Positions 8,458 through 18,570 of a stretch of DNA of 64,000 nucleotides are shown here, one piece after another (within the stretch, counting starts at the first letter, position 1; every line of letters starts with the position of its first letter). The notes below the pieces were generated by a model. The model was not told where the DNA came from and searched no databases. It worked only from the letters and a program-made list of their open reading frames with translations. The stretch comes from Vreelandella olivaria (lineage in GTDB: Bacteria; Pseudomonadota; Gammaproteobacteria; Pseudomonadales; Halomonadaceae). A program made the translations under genes and the position numbers. The stretch spans positions 4,712,001 through 4,776,000 of the forward strand of contig AP019416.1 of NCBI GenBank assembly GCA_004295565.1. Direction: 5' to 3'.

Positions 8458-10434
8458 ATGATCGCACTGCGCCAAGTCGCCCTGCAACGCGGCACGCAAA
8501 CGCTACTCGACAACGCGGACGTCACCCTGAACAACGGGGTGAAGGCCGGGATTATCGGGGCAAACGGCGCCGGTAAATCGAGCCTGTTCAAACTGCTGCT
8601 CGGCGAGCTTGCGCCTGACCAGGGCGATGTCGAGATGAGCGGCGGCCAGCGCATTGCGCACATGGCCCAGGAAGTTGACGCCCTCGACCGTCCGATTATC
8701 GAGTATGTGCTCGATGGCGACTTGGCGCTACGTCAGGCAGAGGCTGACTTACTGGCCGCCCGTGAGGCTGGGGATGCGCATCGCGAAGCTGAACTGCACG
8801 GCTTGATTGAAACCCTGGATGGCTACCGCGCGGAGTCACGCGCAGCGCAACTGCTGGTGGGGCTGGGCTTTGTCCAGGCGGATCTCTCACGCCCACTCTC
8901 GGCGTTTTCCGGCGGCTGGCGGATGCGGGTCAACCTTGCCCGTACGCTATTTATGCCTTCCGACCTGCTGCTGCTGGATGAGCCCACCAACCACCTGGAT
9001 CTGGATGCCCTGCTGTGGCTGGAGCAGTGGCTGACCCGCTACCCAGGCACCCTGCTACTGATTTCCCACGACCGCGACTTTTTTGGATGCGGTGTGTGAC
9101 CACATCGTGCATATGCATCACCAAACCCTGGAACTCTACCGCGGCAATTACTCCCAGTTTGAACGCACCCGTGCCGAAAAGCTTGCCCTGCAGCAGGCGG
9201 AAGCCGCCAAACAGCAGGCTCGCCGAGAGGAAATCGAGCGCTTTATCGCCCGCTTCAAAGCCAAGGCGACCAAGGCGAAGCAGGCTCAGAGTCGAGTAAA
9301 AATGCTCGAGCGTATGGAAGATATCGCCGTCGCCCATGTGGACTCCCCCCTTCCATTTCACGCTGCCCGCCGCCGATAAAACGTCTCACCCGCTGCTGGT
9401 GCTGGATCAGGCCCAGCTAGGCTATCGCGGTAAAAAGGGCGACGGAAGTGACGACAACATCCAGTTGGACAAGGTCAACGTTACCCTGCTGCCCGGCAGC
9501 CGAATTGGCCTTCTGGGCCCCAACGGGGCGGGGAAATCGACGCTGATTAAGTCGCTTACCGGGGAACTGGAACTGCTTAATGGCAAGCGGATCCCCGGCG
9601 AGCACTTGGCGATAGGGTACTTCGCTCAGCATCAGCTTGAGGGGCTGGATGTCACCTCGACCCCCTTTGTCCATGTCCAGCGCCTTTCGCCCACCGCCAG
9701 TGATCAGGATATCCGCAACTTCCTGGGCGGTTTTGGCTTTAAGGGCGATGACGCCTTCGGCACCGTCGCCAACTACTCCGGGGGTGAAAGCCCGCTTGGC
9801 GCTGGCACTCGTCGCCTGGCAGAAACCCAACCTGCTGCTACTCGATGAGCCTACCAACCACCTGGATTTAGAGATGCGCGAGGCGCTGACCCAGGCGCTG
9901 GCCAGCTTCGAAGGCACGGTGATTCTGGTCTCCCACGACCGTCACCTGCTGCGCGCTACGGTCGATGAGTTTTGGAAGGTGGCGGATAACCGCGTCGAGC
10001 CCTTCGATGGCGATTTGGAAGATTATCGGGTTTGGCTCAAAGCGCGCCTAGAGGAGAGTCGCCGGGATTCCCGGGGCGAAAAAGCCGAGCGTCAAAGCCA
10101 GCAACCCAGCGGCGACAGCCGTGAAGCGCGGAAGGCATCACGCAAAGCGGCCGCCGAGCTGCGCGAAAAGCTACGTCCGCTGAAAAAGCAGCGCGATCAG
10201 GCAGAAAAAGCCATGGAAAAGGCCCAGCAGGAACTTGATCAGGTAGAGCAAATACTGGCAGATCCTGAGCTTTACACCGACAGCGCCCGCAAAGCCGAAC
10301 TCACCAAGACGCTTAGCCAGCAGGCGGAGATTAAAGCGCGTTTAGACGAGTCAGAACGGCAGTGGCTGAGCGCCGAAGAGGCGTTGGAGTCAATGGAAGC
10401 AGAACTGCTCGCCAGCGAGGAAGCTGCCAGCTAG
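8458..10434 (+). CDS. yheS: ABC-F family ATPase, YheS type, three frame breaks
   Basis: Soluble ABC-F protein with two ATPase domains, about 658 residues, collinear with E. coli YheS, a ribosome-associated translation factor. First domain: Walker A GANGAGKSS, signature FSGGWRMR, Walker B LLLLDEPTNHLDLD. The linker (RFKAKATKAKQAQSRVKMLERM) matches the ABC-F interdomain arm. Second domain: GPNGAGKST, then DEPTNHLDLE and SHDRHLLR. A long coiled coil closes the C-terminus. Breaks occur in the T run 9079-9084, the C run 9345-9350 and near 9785 inside the second signature motif. All segments otherwise join correctly, so sequencing indels are likely. It converges with dtd. Confidence 0.88.
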
Positions 10435-10449
10435 TACTCAAACACCGAT

Positions 10450-10888
10450 CTAGCTTTCCAGCAAAAACGTTACCGGGCCATCGTTGATTAACGCTACCTG
10501 CATATCGGCGCCAAATTCACCGGTGGCTACGTTCGGCCAGGCGGCATGAGCTTGGCTAACCAGCAGGTTAAACAGCGCTTCCCCCCTGGGCTGGGGGAGC
10601 GGCGCTGGAGAAGCTGGGGCGCAGCCCCTTGCGGGTATCTGCCGCCAGGGTGAACTGAGAGACCAGCAGCAAGCCGCCGTTCACCTGCTGCAGGTTTTGA
10701 TTCATTTTGCCGTCGGCATCGCTGAAAACCCGGTAGTGAAGGAGCTTGTGCAGCAGCTTTTCTACAGCGGCCGCGTCATCGTGCTTCTCCACCCCCACCA
10801 GCGCCAGCAGCCCGTGATCGATACTGCCAACAATCTCACCTTCCACCTCTACGCTGGCGCGCTTCACGCGCTGAATCAGTGCCTTCAC
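10450..10888 (-). CDS. dtd: D-aminoacyl-tRNA deacylase, one frame break
   Basis: Removes D-amino acids (and glycine from tRNA-Ala) to protect translation; about 146 residues. The start is a GTG at 10888 ([16 protein letters not shown]), matching the family N-terminus. The catalytic-site motif [27 protein letters not shown] is visible in parts; the second family motif, [11 protein letters not shown], sits at the end just before the stop at 10450. One break lies in a C run at 10581-10586; with one base removed the reading continues [10 protein letters not shown] as in other Dtd proteins. It converges with yheS with 15 bp between stops. Confidence 0.9.
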
Positions 10889-10932
10889 AACGCCTCTCCC
10901 AGCTAACAAACGGCCATTATAACGACCACTTG

Positions 10933-11517
10933 TTAATTTTTCCCCAGCAGCGCATCGCGGAAATCCTCACCCAAAGGTCGCTCCCCTAGCCAGATACCAA
11001 ACATGGCGCTGGCCAGCTCTGCATTACCACCCTCATATAGCGTCTCGCCGTTCAGTGCCAGGCGCAGCGTGTCACCGTCCCAACTCAGCACATAGCGATC
11101 TTGCGGCTCGACATCCTGGTAGCTTTGGTTAAATGCCTCAACCTCTGCTTCCAACTGGGAAAATTCATAGGCGGTAAGGCTCTTTTGCAGCGTTTCTGTG
11201 GTGGCTTCCGCGAAGTCGGGAGCGTCGATGGCGTGAAAATAAGCAAGCTCCAGACGCCGTGGTACGTCGCTCAACGGCTGCGGCTGGGTTTCTCCCTCAA
11301 GCTGGTAATAGGCGCCAGCATAGGCTGTCCAGATCATATAACGAAACACGCCGCTTCCGATTAGTCGATAGCGCTGACCGTGCTCCTCTACCGTGCGCTC
11401 AAAGGTTTCGCCTTTTTCGGTCACACTGCTGGCCATCGCCCAGGGCATTAGCGAGAGCCCCGCTAGCAGCAGTGACAATTGAACAGCGCGCCTAGCACCC
11501 AATATGCGTGTGTACAT
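10933..11517 (-). CDS. Chalcone-isomerase-like secreted protein
   Basis: Unbroken 194-residue protein with an N-terminal signal sequence ([17 protein letters not shown]) and the chalcone isomerase-like fold signature [20 protein letters not shown], as in the bacterial Chalcone_3-type family. Bacterial members are not thought to make flavonoids; the physiological role is unknown. Tyrosine- and acid-rich stretches follow, and the C-terminus [19 protein letters not shown] is typical of the family. It stands alone, with dtd downstream and a tandem UspA gene upstream on the same strand. Confidence 0.75.
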   Translation of the reverse strand: MYTRILGARRAVQLSLLLAGLSLMPWAMASSVTEKGETFERTVEEHGQRYRLIGSGVFRYMIWTAYAGAYYQLEGETQPQPLSDVPRRLELAYFHAIDAPDFAEATTETLQKSLTAYEFSQLEAEVEAFNQSYQDVEPQDRYVLSWDGDTLRLALNGETLYEGGNAELASAMFGIWLGERPLGEDFRDALLGKN

Positions 11518-11534
11518 AGAACCTCCTCATATCA

Positions 11535-11558
11535 TCGTATCTATACATACCGATACGA
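11535..11558. promoter_or_regulatory. 7-bp inverted repeat upstream of the chalcone-isomerase-like gene
   Basis: TCGTATC at 11535-11541 mirrors GATACGA at 11552-11558 with a 10-base spacer, 18 bp before the start of the gene. It could be an operator overlapping the leader. Confidence 0.3.
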
Positions 11559-11621
11559 CAAATAAAGGTTCCGTACAATATTTATTATTGCCAGCGCAAT
11601 ACTGTTATTGAATTTCGCTGT

Positions 11622-12467
11622 TCACCAGGCGCGGCAGAGCATTAGATCGCAGTGCGGCTCACACAGCAGCATCTCGGTTAGCTGACTGGTGTGATGGGGC
11701 TGCCCACGACTGCCGATCATCACCAGATCCGGCGAGTGGCGCTTCATATACGCCTGCAGTACGTCGCAGGGCGCGCCTTGCTCTAGCACCAACTCAACAT
11801 CGGGAACACCTGCAAGCTCCCCCATCAGGCTATCAATTTCGTTATTCAACTGCTCGCGCAGTCGCAGCACCTCATGCTCCCGCCAGTGGGCGTAATAAGC
11901 CTGTGAACCCAGTTCACGTTCACCGGGCAGTGCCCAGGCGTGCAACAGGGTAAGCGTCGCTTCAGGAAAGAGAATCAACGCCTCTTTCAAGGTATGCCGC
12001 GCCGTCAGCGAAAAATCGATAGGTACCAGAATATGCTGCCAGGGCTGGGTGGGCTGGTGAGAAGAGACCACCACCGGGCAAGGCGCGCTGCGCAGCACGC
12101 GCATTACCGTGGTGCCCGCCAGCAGATCTTTTTGCCCACGTTTGCGGTGCATACCCAGTACAATCAGCTCTGCGTTGCGCTCATGGGCTTCGCGAACGAT
12201 TTCAACGTGAGGCGAGCCGGTCACGGTCTGGATCAACGTTTTCGGCGCTTCCAGAGCATAGTCTTCGCGCAGATCAGTCAACATGGCGGTAATGTCTTCC
12301 ACCACCGCACTCTCGACATCGCGCAGCACACGCCGGGGTAGATAGGGATCCAGTACGTGCAGCACATCTAGCTGGACACCTCGGGCATAAGCCAGTCGTA
12401 AAGCTCGTGCAAACGCAGCGCGGTTGTCAGCAGAAAGGTCGGTGGCAAACAAGATCGTACGAGGCAT
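11622..12467 (-). CDS. Tandem universal stress protein (two UspA domains)
   Basis: 281-residue cytoplasmic protein with two UspA folds in series. Domain 1 (about residues 1-140) starts PRTILFATDLSADNRAAFARAL and carries GMHRKRGQKDLLAGTTVMRVLRSAPCPV, the ATP-binding G-2x-G-9x-G pattern. Domain 2 (from about 145) starts WQHILVPIDFSLTARHTLKEAL and ends with VMIGSRGQPHHTSQLTEMLL, where the glycine pattern is less complete, so nucleotide binding may be limited to domain 1. No partner gene is obvious. It is unrelated in layout to the single-domain teaD product in this window. Confidence 0.85.
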   Translation of the reverse strand: MPRTILFATDLSADNRAAFARALRLAYARGVQLDVLHVLDPYLPRRVLRDVESAVVEDITAMLTDLREDYALEAPKTLIQTVTGSPHVEIVREAHERNAELIVLGMHRKRGQKDLLAGTTVMRVLRSAPCPVVVSSHQPTQPWQHILVPIDFSLTARHTLKEALILFPEATLTLLHAWALPGERELGSQAYYAHWREHEVLRLREQLNNEIDSLMGELAGVPDVELVLEQGAPCDVLQAYMKRHSPDLVMIGSRGQPHHTSQLTEMLLCEPHCDLMLCRAW

Positions 12468-12593
12468 GGCGAAACGCTCCTCGGCTGAGCAACCCAGCCT
12501 TACAAGCCGTTAAGCAAACACTCCTTAGCATGGTGTGCAATGCGCTTTCTCGCAAGTTACCGATTGCCCAAATGCCTCAAAGCGGTACAACCA

Positions 12594-13425
12594 TCACCAC
12601 CAAGCGTGAAAATGGTGCACCGGGCCGCGGCCTTTACCCACGCTTAAGCGCACGCTCGCTTCTAACGCCGCATGCAGCCACTGCTTGGCATCGCTGATGG
12701 CGGCGACCGGAGCATCCGTACCGGCATCCACGGGTAGCTTCGCCAGGCAGGCGGCAATCGCCGAAGAGAGCGCACAACCGGTGCCATGTAAATTGTTGGT
12801 ATCGATACGCGAGGCAGGCAACCACTCATGGGTATTGGGGGTTGCCAGCAGATCCGGGCAGGTGGCCCCGCGCAAATGGCCACCTTTCAGCACCACATAG
12901 GGTGCACCTAACTGCGTCAAGCCCGGCAGCATCGCCTCCATGGCGTCTAAACTGGTGGGTGAGGGGTGTGTCGAGCAGTACCGCGGCCTCCGGCAGATTG
13001 GGGGTTATTACATCGGCCAAGGGCACGAGCACATCGCGTACGGCGCGAATGCCTTCATCGTCGACCAGAATATCGCCGCTCTTGGCGACCATCACTGGGT
13101 CGAGCACAATCCAGCGTGGCCTGCGCTGACGCAGCACGTCGGCGATCACCTCGGCGACCTCGCGACTGGCCACCATGCCAATTTTGACCGCATCTATCGC
13201 CACATCATCCAGCAGGTGTTCCAACTGCTCGCGAATGGCCTGGGGAGCGACAGGGTACACCGAGGCCACGCCGCAGGTGTTTTGGGCAATCACCGCGGTA
13301 ATCACGTTGGTGCCGTAAACGCCGAGGGCTGAAAAGGTTTTCAAGTCGCCCTGTAGACCAGCACCACCGGAAGGGTCGGAACCTGCGATGGTAAGCACAT
13401 TACGAAGATGGGAATGGGTAGACAT
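12594..13425 (-). CDS. thiD: Hydroxymethylpyrimidine/phosphomethylpyrimidine kinase, one frame break
   Basis: Thiamine biosynthesis kinase that phosphorylates HMP and HMP-phosphate, about 276 residues. Landmarks: VLTIAGSDPSGGAGLQGDLK at the N-terminus, TNVITAVIAQNT, VLDPVMVAKSGD, and the ribokinase-fold anion-hole motif HGTGCALSSAIAACLA. One indel near 12950 splits the gene after LLDTPLT; correcting it gives LDAMEAMLPGLTQLGAPYVV. No TPP riboswitch signature was seen upstream. It is on the same strand as the TRAP genes, but separated from them by a terminator. Confidence 0.9.
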
Positions 13426-13522
13426 GGGGCTCCTTCACGGCAAAATCGGCAACAAACGCCACTGTGACTCTAGGATACCCAAGCTGGGCGCCTTATGCTG
13501 CCGAAACGTACCTGCCAGCCAC

Positions 13523-13543
13523 AAAAGCCGCCCGAAGGCGGCC
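13523..13543 (-). terminator. Intrinsic terminator after the Q-M-P TRAP operon
   Basis: GCCGCC at 13527-13532 pairs with GGCGGC at 13537-13542 around a 4-base loop, followed on the minus strand by TTTT. It lies 30 bp after the stop of the binding-protein gene. Confidence 0.8.
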
Positions 13544-13572
13544 ATTGCGTTCGTGTGCGTGAGCACGGCAGA

Positions 13573-14685
13573 CTATTGAGCGGTGTCGCCTTCCGGGTTG
13601 CGGGCGTTGTAGTACGCCTGCTCGGAAATGGCGTGGTAATCCTCGACTTTTTCCTGGAACGCTTGATAGGAGTCGTAAATACGCGTGGCCAGCTCGCTCG
13701 ATTCCGCCAACTCTGCAACAACATCAGCCGAATGCTCGCGGGCTTGAGCGAGTACATCGTCAGGGATGCGGCGTAACTCAACATCGTGCTCGTTGACCAG
13801 GGTTTCCAGCGCATCGTTGTTACGCGCGGTGTACTCATCCAGGACGCTTTGGTTGATGTCGCTAATAGCACTACGCAGGATCGCCTGCAGATCCGCGGGC
13901 AGCTCCGCGTAAGCCTCTTCGTTAACAATCGCCTCGAACATCACCGTGGGCTCGTGCCAGCCTGGATAGTAGTAATAGTCGGCGGCTTGATGCAGACCAA
14001 ATGCCAGGTCGTTATAGGAATACAATCCACTCTGTAGCGTCAATCGCTCCCGACTGCAGCGAGGTAAAGATCTCGCCGCCTGGCATATTGACAATCGCCA
14101 CCCCATGCGGCTCATGACTTCGCCGCCCAAGCCGGGCATACGCATTTTCAGGCCGTTCAAATCGTCAACGGAGTTGATCTCTTTGTTGTACCAGCCGCCC
14201 ATCTGCACGCCTGAGGCACCCGCGACCATGACGTCAACGCCGAAGTCATCGTAGAGCTCGTTCCACAGCTCCATACCACCGCCATAGCTTAGCCAGGCGT
14301 TCATCTCTTGGGCGTTCATACCAAACGGCACGGCGGCAAAGAACTGTGCCGCAGGGGCTTTGCCCTTCCAGTAGTAGGAGGCAGAGTGACCCAGCTCGGC
14401 AGTGCCGTCAGAAACGGCGTCAAACACCTCGAACCCAGGTACTAACTGACCGGCACCGAAGACTTCAATGGTTAGCCGGCCATTCGACATTTCGTCGACC
14501 AACTGCGATAGGCGCTCAGGGCCTTGACCAACACCTGGGAAATTCTTCGGCCAAGAGGTAACCATTTTCCAACGGAACTCTTCCTCTTGGGCCTGGGCTT
14601 GGTTATCGAAGCTAGAAACCACCAGCAAGCTGGCGGAGAGTGCGGTCGTCATGGCGATGGCGACGGGAAGCGTTTTGGCTTTCAT
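13573..14685 (-). CDS. TRAP transporter periplasmic binding protein, 2-oxo-acid (TakP) type
   Basis: Periplasmic binding protein, about 370 residues, with signal peptide ending FDNQAQAQ. The motifs WKMVTSWPKNFPGVG, GAGQLVPGFEVFDAVSDGT, GHSASYYWKGK and GVQMGGWYNKEI mark the TakP-like branch, whose studied members bind 2-oxo acids such as pyruvate as dimers. Residues about 195-225 are scrambled because two indels near 14100 and 14020 compensate each other. Read in the other frame the segment contains MPGGEIFTSLQSGAIDATEW, the expected family block. The whole frame therefore looks open but contains about 30 wrong residues. It is the last gene of a dctQ-dctM-dctP operon ended by a terminator. Confidence 0.88.
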   Translation of the reverse strand: MKAKTLPVAIAMTTALSASLLVVSSFDNQAQAQEEEFRWKMVTSWPKNFPGVGQGPERLSQLVDEMSNGRLTIEVFGAGQLVPGFEVFDAVSDGTAELGHSASYYWKGKAPAAQFFAAVPFGMNAQEMNAWLSYGGGMELWNELYDDFGVDVMVAGASGVQMGGWYNKEINSVDDLNGLKMRMPGLGGEVMSRMGWRLSICQAARSLPRCSRERLTLQSGLYSYNDLAFGLHQAADYYYYPGWHEPTVMFEAIVNEEAYAELPADLQAILRSAISDINQSVLDEYTARNNDALETLVNEHDVELRRIPDDVLAQAREHSADVVAELAESSELATRIYDSYQAFQEKVEDYHAISEQAYYNARNPEGDTAQ

Positions 14686-14734
14686 ACAAGAACCCTCTTA
14701 CTTTCTATTATTACTATTATTGAGTGAGAATACT

Positions 14735-14759
14735 CCGCCTAGCGTAGAACACTAGGCGG
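14735..14759. other. Hairpin between dctM and the binding-protein gene
   Basis: CCGCCTAG at 14735-14742 pairs perfectly with CTAGGCGG at 14752-14759. No T run follows on the minus strand. It may stabilise the downstream binding-protein transcript or partly terminate the membrane-gene transcript. Confidence 0.45.
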
Positions 14760-14870
14760 TTTACTGCAGGCCATTAATGGCTATTCACTGCTTTGTAGTT
14801 AGGTTGCCACATATATCCGTTGATAGCTGCGATGTTTTTCAACCAACGCCCCGCTCATTAGAACTGCTCC

Positions 14871-16276
14871 CTAAAACTGCCCGGGAAGCCACGTTGCTAG
14901 CTGCGGGAAGAAGCTCAGCATGAGCAACATGCCCAACTGCATGAGGATAAACGGGATAACACCGCGGTAAATAGCTGACGTAGAGACCGACGGCGGCGCC
15001 ACACCGCGCAAGTAGAACAGCGCGAAGCCAAACGGCGGCGTTAAAAACGACGTTTGCAGGTTTATCGCGATCATGATGCCCAGCCAAATCGGATCAAGCC
15101 CCATAGCGAGCAGAATCGGCCCAACAATGGGCACTACCACAAAGGTGATTTCGATAAAGTCGAGAATAAAGCCGAGCAGGAAGATCACCAGCATAACGAT
15201 AATCGTCGCGCCGACCACGCCGCCGGGCATGCCCTCGAACAGCTCGGTGACCATATGCTCGCCGCCATAGGCACGAAACACCAGCGAAAACAGCGCCGCA
15301 CCGATCAGGATCAGAAACACCATGGTGGTGACGTGGGTAGTCGAGCGCAGTACGTCTTTCAGGGTCGCCCAGTCAAGCTGACGATAGGCCAATGCTAAGA
15401 CTAAAGCACCAAAGGCGCCCACCGCAGAGGCCTCTGTGGGGGTGGCAAAGCCACTAAGGATCGAGCCCAGTACCGCCACAATCAGCACCACGGGCGGTAC
15501 CAGCCCTTTAGCAGCAGCATGCCAATGCCTGAGGTATGGCCAAGCTCGGCCATTAACTCTTCACGGTCAGCAGCAGGTGCCATATGCGGGCGCAGCCAGG
15601 CCACCAGGGCCACGTAAATCATATACATCACGACCAGCAGCAACCCAGGCACCAGCGCGCCCATAAACAGATCGCCTACGGAGACGGTTTTAGGGCTGAA
15701 GATCCCCATATCCAGCTGCGCTTGCTGATACGCCGATGACAGCACGTCACCGAGCAGTACCAGGGCAATGGAAGGCGGAATGATTTGGCCCAGCGTGCCG
15801 GTGGCGCAGATAGTGCCGGTCGCCAGAGAGGTGCTGTAACCACGCTTTAGCATGGTGGGAAGCGACATCAGCCCCATGGTGACCACGGTGGCCCCGACGA
15901 TGCCGGTAGAGGCCGCCATTAGCATGCCCACCAGAGTCACCGAAATACCCAAACCACCACGCATGGCGCCAAACAGCAGCGCCATAGCGTCCAGCAGCGT
16001 CTCGGCGACTTTGGATTTTTCCAGCAACACACCCATTAAAACAAACAGTGGCACCGCCAACAGCGTTTGGTTGGTCATAATGCCGTAGAGCCGGTTGGGT
16101 AAGGCGGCAAGATAGCCACTATCAAAGTTGGCGTTGATACCAATGGCTTCCAGACCCAGCCCCATCCCGGCAAACAGCAGCGCCGTGCCCGCCAGCGAGA
16201 GCGCCACGGGAAAGCCGAACATCAGCACTATGCATATAACGGCAAATAAAATAATCGGCATGAATTCCAGCATCAA
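14871..16276 (-). CDS. TRAP transporter large permease (DctM), one frame break
   Basis: Large inner-membrane subunit, about 468 residues, of the Q-M-P TRAP system. Landmarks are AVPLFVLMGVLLEKS, ASTGIVGATVVTMGLMSLP, ATGTLGQIIPPSIALVLLGD and ATPTEASAVGAFGALVLA, with LDFIEITFVVVPIVGPIL and LTPPFGFALFYLRG near the C-terminus. The central loop between the DctM halves is long, as in large DctM variants paired with TakP-type binding proteins. One indel near 15495 separates the halves (KGLVPPVVLIVAVLGS after correction). Its start overlaps the dctQ stop by four bases, indicating translational coupling. Confidence 0.85.
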
Positions 16277-16833
16277 ACACGCTCCTCAAGATGGTTGCCA
16301 CCGGCAGCAGACGGCGCTATCCGACCGGTCATCACATAACCATTGCGCACAATCTCAATCACGCCTTGCACGATCATCAGCACGGCAAACAGCGGTATCA
16401 AGGTTTTCAGTGCATAGACGGCCGGAATACCGCCGTAATCAGGAGAGGTTTCCAGAATACGCCAGGAGTTGGCAACGTAACCCAGGCTGGAAGCGATAAT
16501 GAAGATCATTACTGGAATCAGTAGGGTAATAATACCCACCACATTGATTAACGCCTGACGGCGCGGCGTCATCCCTCGATAGAAGATATCCACCCGCACG
16601 TGACCGTCGTGGCGAAAGGTATAGGCGGCAGCGAGCATAAAGACACTCGCGTGCATATACATCACGAGCTCTTGCATAAAGATGCTGTTCACACTGAAGG
16701 CGTAACGCAGCAGTACAATCGCGAACTGAATCAACATCATTATGATGATCAGCCACGCAAGGGTACGTCCGAACCACTCTGAAGCGCGGTCCAGCGCACC
16801 AATAAACGCAGGTAGTTGTGTTGTGTCCGACAT
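16273..16833 (-). CDS. TRAP transporter small permease (DctQ)
   Basis: Small inner-membrane subunit, 186 residues from the ATG at 16833 (MSDTTQLPAFIGALDRA). A longer reading from 16899 adds a basic tail and is less likely. Four hydrophobic segments are visible, with the DctQ-like FMQELVMYMHASVFMLAAAYT and DGHVRVDIFYRG region. It is the first gene of the operon, so the promoter should lie in 16834-16935. The order Q-M-P differs from the P-Q-M order of the tea operon. Confidence 0.85.
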   Translation of the reverse strand: MSDTTQLPAFIGALDRASEWFGRTLAWLIIIMMLIQFAIVLLRYAFSVNSIFMQELVMYMHASVFMLAAAYTFRHDGHVRVDIFYRGMTPRRQALINVVGIITLLIPVMIFIIASSLGYVANSWRILETSPDYGGIPAVYALKTLIPLFAVLMIVQGVIEIVRNGYVMTGRIAPSAAGGNHLEERV

Positions 16834-16935
16834 GGGAGTGTCTCGCGTAAAACGGCTAAGGGGAGTCAGCGCTCCAGACAATAGCGCATATACGCGCACA
16901 ATGCAGCGTCCTCGCGCTGCACAGCGTGGTTATTA

Positions 16936-17771
16936 TTAAACGCTTGAGCGAATGGCCGCTAAACAGGCCTCTGGTAAGGGTAGGTCGACAGCGATGGGCA
17001 GGTGGTCAGAGAACAGGTGATCCAGCACTCGCACCTCAGCGGCCTCTAACGACTGCGACAACAGAATATGATCCAACGCGTGGCGTGGCTGCCAGGAGGG
17101 GTAACTTAACAGAGGTTTAACCGGATGCAGCGGTAGCGACGCACTAAAACGCTCATGAGCGTGCAGTTGATCAGGGGTACAGTTGAGATCGCCCATCACT
17201 ACCACGTGGCGCAGCGGCTGAATAATCTCGCTTAAATAATTGAGCTGACGCACCCGACCTCGATGACTAAGTGCCAAGTGAGCAACAAATATGTGCAGCG
17301 CATCTGGCCCTTCGCCAAAGCGTGCATGTATCGCACCACGACCAGGCATCGCCCCCGGCAAGCGGTGCTCTTCTACTTGGCTGGGCACCAGCCGCGAGAG
17401 TAAACCGTTACTGTGCTGAGCAATACGGCCCAGATTACGGTTGAGCTGCTGAACATGATGGGGGAACCCCGCTTTGGCGGCGAGGTACTCCACCTGGTTG
17501 ACGCGGCTTGAGCGAAAACTACCGCCATCGACCTCTTGAAGACCGACCACGTCATACTTGCTCAGCACCTCCCCATTACATCCAGCCGTTTCTGGCGACG
17601 CGGATGAGGCAGAAGGTGCTGCCAGCTGCGCGTGAGATAATGATGATACGCCGATGTCTGGATACCCACTTGCAAATTAAAGGTCAGCAGACGCAAGTGC
17701 CCATCTTCAAACAGCGTTGAGCGTGGGCCATTTATGGCTGCTTCATCACGCTCTCTGGCTTCGCGCAACAC
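16936..17771 (-). CDS. Endonuclease/exonuclease/phosphatase family protein, one frame break
   Basis: Metal-dependent hydrolase of the EEP superfamily, about 278 residues. The GTG at 17771 is two bases after the dsbA stop. Family motifs in order: LRLLTFNLQVGIQ, VVGLQEVDGGS (catalytic Glu), HIFVAHLALSHRGRVRQL, VVMGDLNCTP, and SDHLPIAVDLPL (catalytic Asp-His). One indel at the C run 17571-17574 splits the gene after RLDVMG. Homologues next to dsbA and cytochrome c4 are common in gammaproteobacteria. The substrate, nucleic acid or phospholipid headgroup, cannot be told from sequence. Confidence 0.85.
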
Positions 17772-17773
17772 GG

Positions 17774-18415
17774 TTATTCTGCGCGCTCTTCACGCACCTG
17801 CTCGACCAACGCCTCAGCGATTTTCGGCATGTTGTCCAGGCTGCCAGCAGAACTCGGCGTTACCAGATAACGGCCATCAATCACAATGGCCGGCACGCCC
17901 ATTAGCTTCATTTTGCGCATACGATTATTGGCATCGTTCACTTCACTGCGCACACCAAAGTCGGTCAGCGCCTGCTTGGCTTCTTCTTCACTAACACCAT
18001 AGTTGGCGAAGAAAGCAGCGATCTCATCGGGCTCGGTGAGTGATTGATTTTCCTGATGGATGGCGTTAAAGAAGTCGGCATGGAGTTCATCTTCGATGCC
18101 CAGCGACTCCGCCGCGTAAAACGCTGTGGCGTGGGTATTCCAATCACCGCCCATGGTGGCAGGCATCTTGACGACACTCACGTCATCGTCCAGCGTCTCG
18201 TACCACTCGTTAATCGGCGTTTGCAGACGATAACAGTGCGGGCAGCCAAACCAGAATATTTCGGTGACTTCAATTTGCCCGTCGTCAACCTGGGTCTCCA
18301 CCGGCGATTCAAGCAGCTCATAGTGCTGGCCTTCCACTACTTCCTGGGCACTTACCGCCGCAGAAAGCCCCAAACCTGCCACTGCAACCATTAGCGTTTT
18401 AAACATATTAGACAT
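17774..18415 (-). CDS. dsbA: Thiol:disulfide interchange protein DsbA
   Basis: Periplasmic oxidase that forms disulfides in secreted proteins; 213 residues, unbroken. The signal peptide (LMVAVAGLGLSAAVSAQ) is followed by the thioredoxin-like start TEIFWFGCPHCYRLQTPINE with the CPHC active site near residue 55. The cis-proline loop appears as MGVPAIVIDGRYLV. Reoxidation would need DsbB, which is not in the window. It lies downstream of cytochrome c4 on the same strand, with a strong hairpin between them, and immediately upstream of the EEP hydrolase. Confidence 0.95.
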   Translation of the reverse strand: MSNMFKTLMVAVAGLGLSAAVSAQEVVEGQHYELLESPVETQVDDGQIEVTEIFWFGCPHCYRLQTPINEWYETLDDDVSVVKMPATMGGDWNTHATAFYAAESLGIEDELHADFFNAIHQENQSLTEPDEIAAFFANYGVSEEEAKQALTDFGVRSEVNDANNRMRKMKLMGVPAIVIDGRYLVTPSSAGSLDNMPKIAEALVEQVREERAE

Positions 18416-18472
18416 CGTGTAAGTTTCTCCGTGGGTAAGCGAGGAGTGAGACCGTTGATACGCCAGCGGGTT

Positions 18473-18503
18473 CCCTCAGTTGGCGAAAGCTGCCAACTGA
18501 GGG
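18473..18503. other. Perfect 12-bp hairpin between cytochrome c4 gene and dsbA
   Basis: CCCTCAGTTGGC at 18473-18484 pairs with GCCAACTGAGGG at 18492-18503. No T run follows on the minus strand. It may be an mRNA processing or stability element, or a factor-assisted terminator for the c4 transcript. Confidence 0.6.
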
Positions 18504-18570
18504 CCTGCAAACGGCATAAGGAAGTGTTTAGGCTATCGATTTCTGGTTTGAAACACGCTTATTGACAACC

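Noticed and set aside
13426-13500. Possible TPP riboswitch upstream of thiD
   Set aside because: The conserved CTGAGA and ACCTGA blocks of the THI element were not found in the leader.
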